Shown one piece after another: positions 8,448 to 18,403 of a DNA stretch of 64,000 nucleotides. The notes beneath the pieces were generated by a model. That model worked only from the letters and a program-made list of their open reading frames with translations. It made no database searches and was not told the origin of the DNA. Positions within the stretch are counted from its first letter, which is position 1, and every line of letters starts with the position of its first letter. This DNA comes from Eubacteriales bacterium (lineage in GTDB: Bacteria; Bacillota; Clostridia; Lachnospirales; Lachnospiraceae): positions 1-64,000 of the forward strand of contig JAUNJF010000011.1 of assembly GCA_030533405.1 (NCBI GenBank). Reading direction: 5' to 3'. The position numbers were made by a program, and so were the translations under genes.

Positions 8448-9782
8448 CTATTTTACAGACTCTTTTATCTTTTCTATCATTTTTTCAAGCATTTCTTCCT
8501 GCATTCCTGGATAAACACCAATCCAGAAAGACTGTTCCATAATATGATTGGTTACCGACAAATCACCTGCAACACGATATGCATCCTGATTATTTCGAAT
8601 CACATCAAAACATGGATGTTTGATTAAATTCCCTGCAAACAACATACGAGTCTGAATCCCTTCCTGCTCAAGAAATTGAACTACCTGATTACGAGAAACA
8701 CCTTCCTTACATGTAATCAAATATCCAAACCAACTTGGATTAGAAGAGTCACAAGCAATTGGAAGAATCAATTCATCCTGCAAATCCTTTAATCCATCTG
8801 TCAAAACTTGATAGTTTTCCCTACGACGTTTTACGAAACCATCGATTTTATCAAGCTGTGCACATCCAACAGCTGCCTGCATATCAGTTGCTTTTAAATT
8901 ATAACCAAAATGCGAATACACATATTTGTGATCATATCCCTTAGGTAACTCCCCATACTGACCATCATAGCGGTGACCACATTTATTATCCATACCAGAT
9001 GGACAACTGCAATCTCTTCCCCAATCTCTCATGGAACGAATAATTTTATGTAATAATGGATTATTGGTATATACCGCTCCACCTTCTCCCATGGTCATAT
9101 GATGTGGCGGATAAAAGCTTGACGTACCAATATCACCAATTGTACCTGTTTTTTTCCATACTCCATCCATCTCATATTCAGATCCTAACGCATCACAATT
9201 ATCCTCAATCAGCCACAAATCATGACTGTCACAAAATGCCTTTACTGCCTTTAAATCAAATGGATTACCTAACGTATGTGCTAACATAACCGCTTTTGTC
9301 TTTGCTGAATATGCAGCCTCCAATTTTGTAACATCAATGTTATACTGCGGTATCGTAACATCCACAAACACAGGAACCGCGCCATACTGAATAATTGGCG
9401 CAACTGTTGTAGGAAATCCTGCAGCCACCGTAATCACTTCATCTCCACGTTTAATACTGCGCTCGCCTAACAATGGAGATGTCAGCGCCATAAATGCTAA
9501 CAAATTCGCAGACGACCCCGAATTCACCAAAGAACAATAACGCACATCTAAATATTTCGCCAATTTACTTTCAAACAAATCTGTATATTTCCCAGAAGTT
9601 AACCAAAACTCCAAAGCTGAATCGACAAGATTATGCATCTCATGCTCATCATAAATTCTCCTTGCATATGGAATATAATCCCCATCCTCATATGCTTTAG
9701 TTTGATGATACTTTTTACAATATTCATCTACTAAATCTAAAATACTTTCTCTTGCTTCCGCCTCCGTCATCTTTTCAAACAT
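8448..9782 (-). CDS. rfbH: CDP-4-dehydro-6-deoxyglucose 3-dehydrase (E1)
   Basis: A 444-residue DegT-fold enzyme that uses PMP and a [2Fe-2S] cluster. The PLP lysine is replaced by a His-His pair (residues 227-228 in SFYPPHHMTMGEGG), the hallmark of RfbH/DdhC/E1. Cys196, Cys258, Cys260 and Cys268 supply the cluster ligands with the spacing known for E1. With its reductase it removes the C3 hydroxyl of CDP-4-keto-6-deoxyglucose. The ATG at 9782 has GGAG 9 bp upstream and overlaps the rfbG stop by 8 bp; a longer frame from 9818 would intrude into rfbG and is less likely. The E3 (DdhD-type) reductase gene is not in the window. Confidence 0.93.
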   Translation of the reverse strand: MFEKMTEAEARESILDLVDEYCKKYHQTKAYEDGDYIPYARRIYDEHEMHNLVDSALEFWLTSGKYTDLFESKLAKYLDVRYCSLVNSGSSANLLAFMALTSPLLGERSIKRGDEVITVAAGFPTTVAPIIQYGAVPVFVDVTIPQYNIDVTKLEAAYSAKTKAVMLAHTLGNPFDLKAVKAFCDSHDLWLIEDNCDALGSEYEMDGVWKKTGTIGDIGTSSFYPPHHMTMGEGGAVYTNNPLLHKIIRSMRDWGRDCSCPSGMDNKCGHRYDGQYGELPKGYDHKYVYSHFGYNLKATDMQAAVGCAQLDKIDGFVKRRRENYQVLTDGLKDLQDELILPIACDSSNPSWFGYLITCKEGVSRNQVVQFLEQEGIQTRMLFAGNLIKHPCFDVIRNNQDAYRVAGDLSVTNHIMEQSFWIGVYPGMQEEMLEKMIEKIKESVK

Positions 9783-10833
9783 CAAACATTTCTCCAATCT
9801 GTTTATTCGTAATTGCAATCATATCCGCTCCATCATGATATGCCTGGTACCAGGTTACACTCATTTGAATTGCTTCTGTCGCATTCCACTTTGGACACCA
9901 ACCAAATTGCTTTTTAACCTTGTCACAATTCAACTTCAAACATCCTGCTTCATGCGGACCTCCATCATACTGATTTTCCCAGGCTAAATTTTCTCCCCAA
10001 CTATCACAAAAACAATCCGCAACCTCACCTGTTGTAATACAATTCACATCATCCGGTCCAACATTATAAAATCCTTGCCAAGCTTTGTCTTCGTACTGTT
10101 TCATCGCAATCATCATATACACATATAATGGTTCCAAAACATGTTGGTACGGTCTTACCGAATACGGATTACGAATCACAATCTTTTTCCCCTGACTCGC
10201 TGCACGATAACAATCTGGTACAATGCGATCCTTTGCAAAATCACCACCACCAATCACATTACCAGCTCTTGCAGTCGATACAGCAAGTTCCATGTCATCA
10301 AAGAAAGAATGTATATAACTATGCGTCACCAATTCTGAGCAGGATTTACTATTAGAATATGGATCATACCCATCTAATGGCATATCTTCTGTAAATGGAG
10401 TACCAGTCTCCTGATTTTCATACACTTTATCTGTCGTAACATTCAAAAAAGACTTCACACAATTACTTTTTCGTACACACTCACATATATGTACCGTACC
10501 CATCACATTGGTCTCATAGGTATACATAGGGTTTACATAAGATTCTCTTACAATTGGCTGAGCAGCAAGATGAAATACAATTTCTGGTTGATATTTTTCA
10601 AAAACATTTTGCAGCTTTTCAAAATCTCTGATATCTCCTATCACACTTGTCATCCGTTTTTCTAAATCAAGAATATCAAACAACGCTGGAGTGGTTGGTG
10701 GTTTTAATCCATATCCAATTACCTCGGCACCCATATTACAAAGAATTTGGCATAAATAACTCCCTTTAAAACCCGTATGACCAGTGACTAATATTTTCTT
10801 ATCTTTATAGAATTCTTTCATCTCATACTTCAT
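9775..10833 (-). CDS. rfbG: CDP-glucose 4,6-dehydratase
   Basis: A 352-residue extended SDR. GHTGFKG (residues 18-24) binds NAD; TTDKVY (133-138) holds the catalytic Thr and Asp, and Tyr159-Lys163 in YSNSK completes the active site. FKGSYLCQIL and the later RPYQHVLEPL are typical of RfbG. It converts CDP-glucose to CDP-4-keto-6-deoxyglucose, the substrate of RfbH encoded just downstream with an 8-bp overlap. The ATG has GAGG 8 bp upstream. The gene begins 12 bp after the end of the GT-C gene, so it is in the same transcript. Confidence 0.94.
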   Translation of the reverse strand: MKYEMKEFYKDKKILVTGHTGFKGSYLCQILCNMGAEVIGYGLKPPTTPALFDILDLEKRMTSVIGDIRDFEKLQNVFEKYQPEIVFHLAAQPIVRESYVNPMYTYETNVMGTVHICECVRKSNCVKSFLNVTTDKVYENQETGTPFTEDMPLDGYDPYSNSKSCSELVTHSYIHSFFDDMELAVSTARAGNVIGGGDFAKDRIVPDCYRAASQGKKIVIRNPYSVRPYQHVLEPLYVYMMIAMKQYEDKAWQGFYNVGPDDVNCITTGEVADCFCDSWGENLAWENQYDGGPHEAGCLKLNCDKVKKQFGWCPKWNATEAIQMSVTWYQAYHDGADMIAITNKQIGEMFDV

Positions 10834-10845
10834 ACTAAGATCCTC

Positions 10846-12711
10846 TTACTCTGTTGGATTTACAAGATAAATTGCCATTTTACGACGCATAATTGTTTCT
10901 TTTCCAATTAATTTGATTTCTGCATCTGAGTACAAAGTATCAAAATAATCCACGAGCTCATAGTACTCTTCATCTAATCCATCCAATTCTGAGTCATCCG
11001 ACATATCAACATCTGTATATTGACTAAATTCTAACAAATCATTTTGATAATCATTTTCATTTACCATTAAATACAGTTTCTTATCTTGCATCTTTTCATA
11101 ATAGGATTCATTAAATTTTTTATAATTCCCATCATCAATAAGCAAAAACTCATCAAAATTTCCCAACCATGCACACATAGCAGTTAACATCCAAGAACTT
11201 TTTTCAATATAGACTATATTCTGACCATCAACAATATCCTCTAACCCATATCCCTCTTTCTCATTACTAAAATAGTAAAATGAGCTATTCAATCCAACTC
11301 GCAAATTGATAACAATCAAAAATAAACAGAACAAACCAACCGACAAATTAGTAACCAATTTGCTTTTATTCTTAATTTTCGGTATCCTTCCAAAAACTAT
11401 TTTTAGTATCTTTGCAATCAATCCAATATAAACAATCAAAAACAATGGACTCAAATAAAAGATATAACGATCTTCGTAATTACCCATTCCATAGACACTT
11501 GATGTTTCACTAACTACAATCAACTGCAATGCACATGTTACAAAGATAATCACATAACACCAATTTATTTTTTTCAAAATCCATTGAATTCCTTTTTTTG
11601 TAACACTTCCAAAATTCTTAACACAATATATCAACTTATTCTTAATATTCTGAATCAATTTTGTCTTTCTAAGCAAGAACACAACAGGAATCATAAGAAT
11701 CAATACATATATCAAGCATCCCAATATAATTTGTGGCCAAGCGCTTCGGAAAATAGAAATCTGAATGCCACATGTCTTGCTGGTAATAAAATTCCACAAT
11801 ATACGCTGACGAATCTCAAAGGTATAGTTATACATCTCTGCATTATCACCCGCAATTTTATCTGCCTGCGATTGCGAACGCACAAGCAAACTTGGAAAAA
11901 TCGCAATCGATGCAATTAGTGCGCCAAGCATCGTAAAGCCAAGCTGGAACATACGCTTTATCTGTTTGGTACATAACAAATAACAACAAAAAAGCGCTGT
12001 CATAATACCGCCAATGGCAACCATATAGTAGTGTGTCAAAAATGCTAACACTGATACAACGAACAATAAGATTCCCATTTTCCAGTATGATTCCTGTTTC
12101 TTCATCTTCACAACTTTTAACATGCCATATAACATTACCATAACAAATGCTGTACACATTGCATACATACGCAAGTAACAGAAATTGTCAATGGCTGCAC
12201 GACAGAATCCATATACCAAACAAACCAAAAGACCCTGTTTTTCATCCATTAACAAACAACATACTTTAAACAAGAAAATCATACATACAATAAAGGATAC
12301 AATATTAATCGAAAAGCTGTACCATGGTGAAAAGGTTTCTGGAAAAAATGAACAAATTGTATGTAACACTATACTGTGAAATGGTGGGCTCAAATCATAA
12401 ATCTGATTGCGGTAGATGGAACCATATTCAAATTCCTCGCCCTCATTTACAGCAATATAATCCTTCAACACATCAGAGCTTGTCCACATACCAACATTAA
12501 GTGGATTGCCATCTGCATCCTGATATACATCCTTCAGATTATAGCTGTTCGCATATCCATAGGACCACATTTCATCTGAATGATAGCCTTCCTTTTTAAA
12601 CTGAAAACAGTAGATAATTACGCCCAATTGAATCGCTATCATCACTGCCAGACAGATATATAATCCCACCTTTGATTTGTTATTCTTCTCTTGTTCCATT
12701 ATTTCTTCCAT
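10846..12711 (-). CDS. GT-C fold membrane glycosyltransferase (ArnT/PMT-like)
   Basis: A 621-residue polytopic protein with about ten hydrophobic segments. After the first segment comes GYHSDEMWSYGYA, whose acidic pair in the first outer loop matches the GT-C catalytic loop, and later YLRMYAM, reminiscent of the PMT/ArnT family. A soluble acidic region of about 120 residues follows the last helix. GT-C enzymes take sugar from a polyprenyl phosphate and add it to a surface acceptor outside the membrane. I chose the ATG at 12711, with GAGGAG 6 bp upstream; a TTG ten codons earlier is less likely. It is the first gene of the sugar operon. The acceptor is unknown. Confidence 0.75.
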   Translation of the reverse strand: MEEIMEQEKNNKSKVGLYICLAVMIAIQLGVIIYCFQFKKEGYHSDEMWSYGYANSYNLKDVYQDADGNPLNVGMWTSSDVLKDYIAVNEGEEFEYGSIYRNQIYDLSPPFHSIVLHTICSFFPETFSPWYSFSINIVSFIVCMIFLFKVCCLLMDEKQGLLVCLVYGFCRAAIDNFCYLRMYAMCTAFVMVMLYGMLKVVKMKKQESYWKMGILLFVVSVLAFLTHYYMVAIGGIMTALFCCYLLCTKQIKRMFQLGFTMLGALIASIAIFPSLLVRSQSQADKIAGDNAEMYNYTFEIRQRILWNFITSKTCGIQISIFRSAWPQIILGCLIYVLILMIPVVFLLRKTKLIQNIKNKLIYCVKNFGSVTKKGIQWILKKINWCYVIIFVTCALQLIVVSETSSVYGMGNYEDRYIFYLSPLFLIVYIGLIAKILKIVFGRIPKIKNKSKLVTNLSVGLFCLFLIVINLRVGLNSSFYYFSNEKEGYGLEDIVDGQNIVYIEKSSWMLTAMCAWLGNFDEFLLIDDGNYKKFNESYYEKMQDKKLYLMVNENDYQNDLLEFSQYTDVDMSDDSELDGLDEEYYELVDYFDTLYSDAEIKLIGKETIMRRKMAIYLVNPTE

Positions 12712-12833
12712 ATTGTTCTCCTCTTTTACTATGTATTTCAATCTGTAATTGTGACACTCTCAACTTACTTGGATTAAAGTTGTAAAATATTTAACAACGC
12801 TCAACCACTTAAATTGAGTTTCGCAATTACCAT

Positions 12834-14060
12834 CTAAAGCATAAAATCCGCCATAACCACATTGCTGACATCGATTCCCTGCTCACTCAAAAATACACGG
12901 TCTCCTGTTGCATCCTCTAACAACAAACCCTGCTTTTTATATTTTTCTAATACAGCACCGTATGTAAATTCCATCTCTACACCAAAACGCTTCCGATATT
13001 CCGTTTTGGAAACACCTTCCATCATGCGAAGACCTAGAAACATGAATTCTTCCATCTCATCCTTACGTCTGCAAAAATGCAAATCTCTGTAGAAATCACG
13101 CACAAATTCATAAAGAATCTCTTCTCCAAGTCCCCACATACCTTCACATCTTGAAAATCTACCAATATATTCTCTGATATCTTCTACACCGTGGAATCGC
13201 AAACTCTTGCCCTGCCCCTCAGCAGAATAAACAGTCATATAAGAAGCTGCGGACAATCCAACTCCCAAATATTCACCACCAGTCCAATATACCTGATTAT
13301 GCTTACATGCAAATCCTGATTTAGCATAATTAGAAATCTCATAGCGATAATAACCATGTTCTAGCAAAAGCTTTTTTGTTTTGGCATACATAGCTCGATC
13401 TTCTTCCTCTGAAGGAATTGTATCAAGCAATGCTTCATTTTCACTTAGCGGGGTATCCTCTTCTACAATCAAGCTATATGCAGAAATATGCTCTGGTTGC
13501 AATGCAATCACCTTCTGCAAGGTATCCATATAAGATTCCATGGTTTCACCTGGCAATCCAGACATAACATCTACATTAATGTTTTGAAATCCCGCTTCTC
13601 TTGCATTTTGAAAAGCCTCTAAAAATTGTTCATAGCTATGTACTCTTCCAAGCTTTGCCAACATTTCATTATGTACACTCTGTAGTCCAATACTTAAACG
13701 ATTCACACCAGCCTGTGCATACACCTTTAATTTGTCAAGCAGTAGACTATCTGGATTCCCCTCCATCGTGATTTCTGCATCGCTAGCCACTGTGAAAGTA
13801 GACTGAATCGTATCCATAATCTGTACAATTAAATTCGCTTCAATATACGATGGTGTTCCACCACCAAAGAAAATGGTTCGAATCATATAGTCCTGCGCAA
13901 CAGCGCGGTATGCTGCAATCTCCTTACACAAAGCATCCACATACTCCCGCTGCATCGCATAATCCATTCCACCAAAAGATAAAAAATCACAATAATGACA
14001 TTTTGCCTTACAAAATGGAATATGCACATATAAACTTAAATCCTTTATCTCCTGGTTCAT
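12834..14060 (-). CDS. hemW: heme chaperone / radical SAM coproporphyrinogen oxidase-like protein
   Basis: A 408-residue radical SAM protein. HIPFCKAKCHYCDF carries the CxxxCxxC cluster ligands (Cys17, Cys21, Cys24), and FFGGGTPS binds SAM. The residue after the third cysteine pair is Phe instead of the fourth Cys of true HemN, which points to HemW, a heme-binding protein, rather than a decarboxylating oxidase. The C-terminal HemN-C winged domain is present. It follows lepA by 53 bp, a common Firmicutes arrangement. Confidence 0.92.
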   Translation of the reverse strand: MNQEIKDLSLYVHIPFCKAKCHYCDFLSFGGMDYAMQREYVDALCKEIAAYRAVAQDYMIRTIFFGGGTPSYIEANLIVQIMDTIQSTFTVASDAEITMEGNPDSLLLDKLKVYAQAGVNRLSIGLQSVHNEMLAKLGRVHSYEQFLEAFQNAREAGFQNINVDVMSGLPGETMESYMDTLQKVIALQPEHISAYSLIVEEDTPLSENEALLDTIPSEEEDRAMYAKTKKLLLEHGYYRYEISNYAKSGFACKHNQVYWTGGEYLGVGLSAASYMTVYSAEGQGKSLRFHGVEDIREYIGRFSRCEGMWGLGEEILYEFVRDFYRDLHFCRRKDEMEEFMFLGLRMMEGVSKTEYRKRFGVEMEFTYGAVLEKYKKQGLLLEDATGDRVFLSEQGIDVSNVVMADFML

Positions 14061-14113
14061 CTCACACTTCTCTTTCTATTCATCTATTTTCTGTCACATC
14101 AACAATGTAACAT

Positions 14114-15928
14114 TTATTCTTCATCTAATTTCAATACACTCATAAACGCCTTTTGTGGAATCTCTACATTACCAATCTGACGCATACGTTTCTTTCCTTC
14201 TTTTTGCTTCTCCAAAAGCTTTTTCTTACGAGAAATATCACCACCATAACATTTCGCAAGAACGTCCTTGCGAAGTGCCTTTACCGTTTCTCTTGCAATA
14301 ATCTTGCTTCCGATGGCTGCCTGGATTGGAACCTCAAACAAATGTCTAGGAATCTCGCCCTTTAACTTCTCACACATCTTACGTCCACGTTCATATGCCG
14401 TATCTGCATGCACAATAAAGGATAACGCATCCACTTCCTCTTTGTTAATTAAGATATCCAACTTTACAAGATTTGAGCGGCGATAATCAGAAAGCTCATA
14501 ATCAAACGACGCATAACCACGCGAACGCGATTTCAACGCATCAAAGAAATCATAAATAATCTCATTTAATGGCAAATCATACTTGATAACTGCTCTTGTC
14601 TCCTCTATATATTCCATACTCTTATAAATACCACGTCTCTCCTGACATAGTTGCATAATTGCACCAACATAATCCTTCGTAACCATAATCTCGGCATCAA
14701 CGAATGGCTCTTCCATATATTCAATATTCGATGGATCTGGTAAATTGGATGGATTGGTTAACTCAATAACCTCACCATCTGTCTTATGCACCTTGTAAAT
14801 AACACCAGGCGCTGTTGTAACCAAATCCAAATTGTATTCTCTCTCTAATCTTTCCTGAATAATCTCTAAATGAAGCAACCCTAAGAAACCACATCTAAAT
14901 CCAAATCCAAGTGCAATAGAAGTCTCTGGTTCATAACTAAGTGATGCATCATTCAATTGCAATTTTTCTAAAGCATCACGAAGATCTGGATATTTCGCAC
15001 CATCCGCCGGATACAAACCACAATACACCATTGGATTTGCTTTTTTATATCCTGGCAATGCTTCCTCACATGGATTATCCGCTTCTGTAACGGTATCACC
15101 CACCTGTGTATCCTGTACATCCTTCAAGCTGGCCGTAATATATCCTACCATTCCCGCAGATAACGAATCCTGCGCAATAAACTGTCCCGCACCAAAAATA
15201 CCAACCTCAACAACTTCCACTTCTGCACCAGTTGCCATCATCTTAATCTTGCTACCCTTTGATACGACACCATCAAACACACGACAAAAGATAATAACGC
15301 CCTTGTACGCATCATAAATACTATCAAAAATAAGTGCCTTCAAAGGACCGTCCACATTACCAGAAGGTGCTGGAATCTTTGTTACAATCTGTTCAAGCAC
15401 ATCCTCGATATTCAAACCTGTTTTCGCAGAAATACGAGGTGCATCCATTGCCTCGATGCCGATAACATCCTCAATCTCATTCACTACTCTTTCAGGATCT
15501 GCACTTGGCAAATCAATTTTATTCACAACTGGCATAACCTCTAAGTCATTCGCAATCGCTAAATACACATTGGCAAGCGTCTGCGCTTCAATTCCCTGTG
15601 CAGCATCTACTACAAGTATAGCACCCTCACATGCCGCCAAACTTCTCGACACCTCATAATTAAAATCAACATGTCCCGGTGTATCAATCAAATTAAAGAT
15701 ATACTCCTCACCGTCTTTAGCCTTATATACAATACGAACAGCCTGCGCTTTAATTGTGATTCCACGTTCTCTCTCAAGCTCCATGTTATCAAGCACCTGT
15801 GCCTGCATTTCACGTTCTGTTAATAATCCTGTTTTTTCTATAATTCGATCTGCTAATGTTGACTTACCATGATCGATATGTGCAATAATAGAAAAGTTAC
15901 GAATCTTTTGTTGGTCAATATATGCCAT
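14114..15928 (-). CDS. lepA: elongation factor 4 (LepA), ribosome back-translocating GTPase
   Basis: A 604-residue translation GTPase, full length for Lep[11 protein letters not shown] is G1, DTPGHVDF is G3 and NKIDLP is G4. The C-terminus has the LepA-specific domain with [20 protein letters not shown]. It binds ribosomes and acts on stalled or mis-translocated complexes. An extended -10 promoter lies about 56 bp upstream, and hemW follows in the same direction, so the two probably form one operon. Confidence 0.97.
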   Translation of the reverse strand: MAYIDQQKIRNFSIIAHIDHGKSTLADRIIEKTGLLTEREMQAQVLDNMELERERGITIKAQAVRIVYKAKDGEEYIFNLIDTPGHVDFNYEVSRSLAACEGAILVVDAAQGIEAQTLANVYLAIANDLEVMPVVNKIDLPSADPERVVNEIEDVIGIEAMDAPRISAKTGLNIEDVLEQIVTKIPAPSGNVDGPLKALIFDSIYDAYKGVIIFCRVFDGVVSKGSKIKMMATGAEVEVVEVGIFGAGQFIAQDSLSAGMVGYITASLKDVQDTQVGDTVTEADNPCEEALPGYKKANPMVYCGLYPADGAKYPDLRDALEKLQLNDASLSYEPETSIALGFGFRCGFLGLLHLEIIQERLEREYNLDLVTTAPGVIYKVHKTDGEVIELTNPSNLPDPSNIEYMEEPFVDAEIMVTKDYVGAIMQLCQERRGIYKSMEYIEETRAVIKYDLPLNEIIYDFFDALKSRSRGYASFDYELSDYRRSNLVKLDILINKEEVDALSFIVHADTAYERGRKMCEKLKGEIPRHLFEVPIQAAIGSKIIARETVKALRKDVLAKCYGGDISRKKKLLEKQKEGKKRMRQIGNVEIPQKAFMSVLKLDEE

Positions 15929-15983
15929 TCTACTATTCTCCTGTTCTAGCCATTAATATCCCATTTAACCATAGGTTCTTAAA

Positions 15984-15992
15984 ATTATAGCA
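15984..15992 (-). promoter_or_regulatory. extended -10 promoter of lepA-hemW
   Basis: Reading leftward the sequence is GTGCTATAAT, a perfect TATAAT preceded by TG and one base. No good -35 hexamer lies at 17 bp (TATCAT only), as is common for extended -10 promoters. The lepA ATG is 56 bp downstream. The same GTGCTATAAT string occurs before argC and before the small P-loop gene at 38664. Confidence 0.55.
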
Positions 15993-16035
15993 CATTTGCA
16001 CAAATAATGATAGGTCAAATTCACGTTTTCGATAT

Positions 16036-17229
16036 TTATTTTTCTCCACTTAACACCGCATTTAAAATGTCTGCCAGTGGTTCCATCGCATTCTTTTCTT
16101 CCTCAATTGTATTATTCTGCGCACCAGCCTCAATCAGCGTTGTTCGAGGCATCAAATGCATATTAAACCTAAGACTTTTCACATAAATCTTACGTATGTA
16201 ATCCCCATATCGCTCTTTCCCTTTTAAATACATCTGAAAACTAAATGCCAGATTCTCCTTGCGATTCGGATTTTTCAAATATGCAATTTCTCCATTGGTA
16301 TTTGAACGGCTCACGCCATTTAAAAACATGATTTTTGCTGTCCTTTTTCCGTCAACATCTGTCACCAGTTGAATATCGTCATCCACACCATCCCGATGCA
16401 AATCGATTACAACCTCAATCGACGGATTTTGCTCCAATATCTTCGTAACACTTTGATATGCATTTTCATACGCGCCACTTCGGTCATTTACGCCATTTAT
16501 CATATCGTATACCGTTGTGTCATGATAAACAGGAATGCCATATTTCTCCTCCAAAATCTGCGTCAGATAGCTCCCCACACCAATCACCGTATCCTCTGTC
16601 ACACCCGGACGACTGTCACGAAATGCTTCCGAACCATGTGTATGATAAATTAATATTTTGCATTTTTTCTTTTGGGAACCATCCCATTCCTTTAAATCCT
16701 TCACAGACAAATCTGTATCTAATAAATTCGAAACGGAAAGCTCTTCATCTGTCATGCTGGTGTTTCGATCAATTACAAATATCTTTTGGCGCAAAAAATC
16801 CTTGTCCTTTAGCTGATTCATCGTAAACGATACACAATTTTGCCCTTTTACAATTGCTGAGGTTTCTTTTACGGTATCCTCCTTTTTTTGTTCTTCCTCT
16901 GTTTCTTTTGTCGTAATAATATGCTCCTGCGTACTTATCCCTTGTTCCTGCGTTGTTTTCTCCTCATCCCCAAAGCCAGAAGCATCTATTTCATAATTCC
17001 CTGAATATTCCATATCAAGTTTTCCGTACTGTTTTTCATATGTGAGAAGCGGAACAAACCATGATGTTGCCGTTACCATCACATCCGTACTTTTAAAACA
17101 AGAACCCAAATAAAGCACCCACAAAAAAAGAACAAGAACTCCTCCCACAGGCTTTCTCCTTCTTTTTTTTGTCGTACTACATAACGAATATAATTTTGTA
17201 TGATTCCTATATGGCGAATACTTTTTCAT
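16036..17229 (-). CDS. spoIIP: stage II sporulation protein P
   Basis: A 397-residue protein with a basic N-terminus, one membrane anchor at about residues 28-48, a low-complexity Glu/Thr-rich linker to about residue 125, and a C-terminal SpoIIP amidase domain. The domain shows HTHGSEAF, DLHRDGVDD and LIEAGAQNN, which supply the zinc ligands and catalytic glutamate. SpoIIP is an amidase and endopeptidase that, with SpoIID and SpoIIM, thins septal peptidoglycan during engulfment. It lies 72 bp after gpr, the usual gpr-spoIIP pair. No clear ribosome binding site precedes the ATG. Confidence 0.93.
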   Translation of the reverse strand: MKKYSPYRNHTKLYSLCSTTKKRRRKPVGGVLVLFLWVLYLGSCFKSTDVMVTATSWFVPLLTYEKQYGKLDMEYSGNYEIDASGFGDEEKTTQEQGISTQEHIITTKETEEEQKKEDTVKETSAIVKGQNCVSFTMNQLKDKDFLRQKIFVIDRNTSMTDEELSVSNLLDTDLSVKDLKEWDGSQKKKCKILIYHTHGSEAFRDSRPGVTEDTVIGVGSYLTQILEEKYGIPVYHDTTVYDMINGVNDRSGAYENAYQSVTKILEQNPSIEVVIDLHRDGVDDDIQLVTDVDGKRTAKIMFLNGVSRSNTNGEIAYLKNPNRKENLAFSFQMYLKGKERYGDYIRKIYVKSLRFNMHLMPRTTLIEAGAQNNTIEEEKNAMEPLADILNAVLSGEK

Positions 17230-17301
17230 GTAATCATTTTATTCAATGATTTTATTTCTATGCATAAAGATTTTATGATTTACGCTGACACTTCCTATCA
17301 C

Positions 17302-18207
17302 TTACGCTAACACCGCCTTATTAATAGCCTCTGAAATAGTGTAACTAATTCGTTTGACAGCCTCATCAATATCTTTCGGTGTTACAAACATATTTTCCAA
17401 ATACGGTGTTACCATCTCGCATGCCAACTGATAACGTTCTTCATCATTAAATTTCTTCAACACATTCTTCGTCGCCTGTTTTCCAAGTGCATTGACCATA
17501 ACATCCATTGCATCATTGACAATGGTCGGCACTGCAATGACGGTCGGAACGCCAATTGCAATAACAGGAACACCGATACTTTCTTTATTGATGGCATTCC
17601 TGTGATTTCCAACACCCGATCCTGGTGTAATGCCTGTATCCGCAATCTGAATGGTTTTATTGAGACGGTCTGATTCCCTTGCAGCCAAAGCATCAATCAC
17701 AATCAAAAGCTCCGGCTTAATCGAATCCACCAGCGCCTTTAACACGGTAAGCGACTCCATTCCTGTTTGCGCCATAACCCCTGGTGCAATCGCAGATAAT
17801 TCCACACTTTCCCGTATGATACCTTCCTTTAACAAATGTCTTGTCACATATAAATTATCAATCACAAAAGGACCTAGTGCATCTGGTGTCACCTCTCTGT
17901 TTCCTAAGCCTGCCACCATTATTTTTTTCTTATTTCCAATCAACTGACGAATTTCTTTACAAAGCACCTCCATCATTGGTGCATGTATCCCCTCATCCTG
18001 TTCACGAAAATGCTCACTTTCCAATGTAATATACGTACCCACTGGTTTTCCGAGCTTCAAAGCCCCCTCTTCATTTTCTACAATAATTCTGGTCTCTTTC
18101 ACATCTGTATCACCATGATTTTTTGTCATCAAATGTACCCCTGTAATCGGCTCGTCTCCTTTGATATCCTCTTTCATTTCAACCGCCAAATCCGTTCTAC
18201 CACGCAT
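17302..18207 (-). CDS. gpr: germination protease (spore endopeptidase)
   Basis: A 301-residue GPR protease of family A25. The start at 18207 gives MRGRTDLAVEM, with AAAGGGG 6 bp before the ATG; longer in-frame starts lack a binding site. RTDLAVE near the N-terminus and GLGNREVTPDALGP in the middle are family signatures that carry the catalytic aspartates. The protein is made as a zymogen in the forespore and degrades small acid-soluble proteins at germination. The propeptide here would be very short, since RTDLAVE begins at residue 4. spoIIP follows. I could not identify a convincing forespore sigma promoter. Confidence 0.92.
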   Translation of the reverse strand: MRGRTDLAVEMKEDIKGDEPITGVHLMTKNHGDTDVKETRIIVENEEGALKLGKPVGTYITLESEHFREQDEGIHAPMMEVLCKEIRQLIGNKKKIMVAGLGNREVTPDALGPFVIDNLYVTRHLLKEGIIRESVELSAIAPGVMAQTGMESLTVLKALVDSIKPELLIVIDALAARESDRLNKTIQIADTGITPGSGVGNHRNAINKESIGVPVIAIGVPTVIAVPTIVNDAMDVMVNALGKQATKNVLKKFNDEERYQLACEMVTPYLENMFVTPKDIDEAVKRISYTISEAINKAVLA

Positions 18208-18287
18208 ACAAATCCCCTTTCTATCACATACTCTTTTAAGCCTTTCCAATTTCCGCAATATATATACCATTTTTAGTAAAAAAACAC

Positions 18288-18316
18288 TTGACAAACATTA
18301 TCATTTTGATTACTAT
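18288..18316 (+). promoter_or_regulatory. sigma-A promoter of rpsT
   Basis: TTGACA at 18288-18293 and TACTAT at 18311-18316 are separated by 17 bp. The -35 is perfect and the -10 matches 4 of 6. It gives a leader of about 80 nt before the rpsT TTG codon. It lies in the divergent gap between gpr and rpsT. Confidence 0.7.
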
Positions 18317-18403
18317 TGATGAGTATGTTTACGTTAAATAGTCCGTGTCCGGTTTTAATGTAAAACCAAAAAATATATAATTTAATTAATGGAGGTGTCA
18401 GTT

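Noticed and set aside
9775..9818. Longer start of rfbH at 9818
   Set aside because: It would overlap rfbG by 44 bp without a ribosome binding site; the ATG at 9782 has one.
12712..12833. Promoter of the sugar operon
   Set aside because: Several TTGA words exist but none has a -10 at 16-18 bp; short repeats there (CTCAA/TTGAG) are not convincing operators or terminators.
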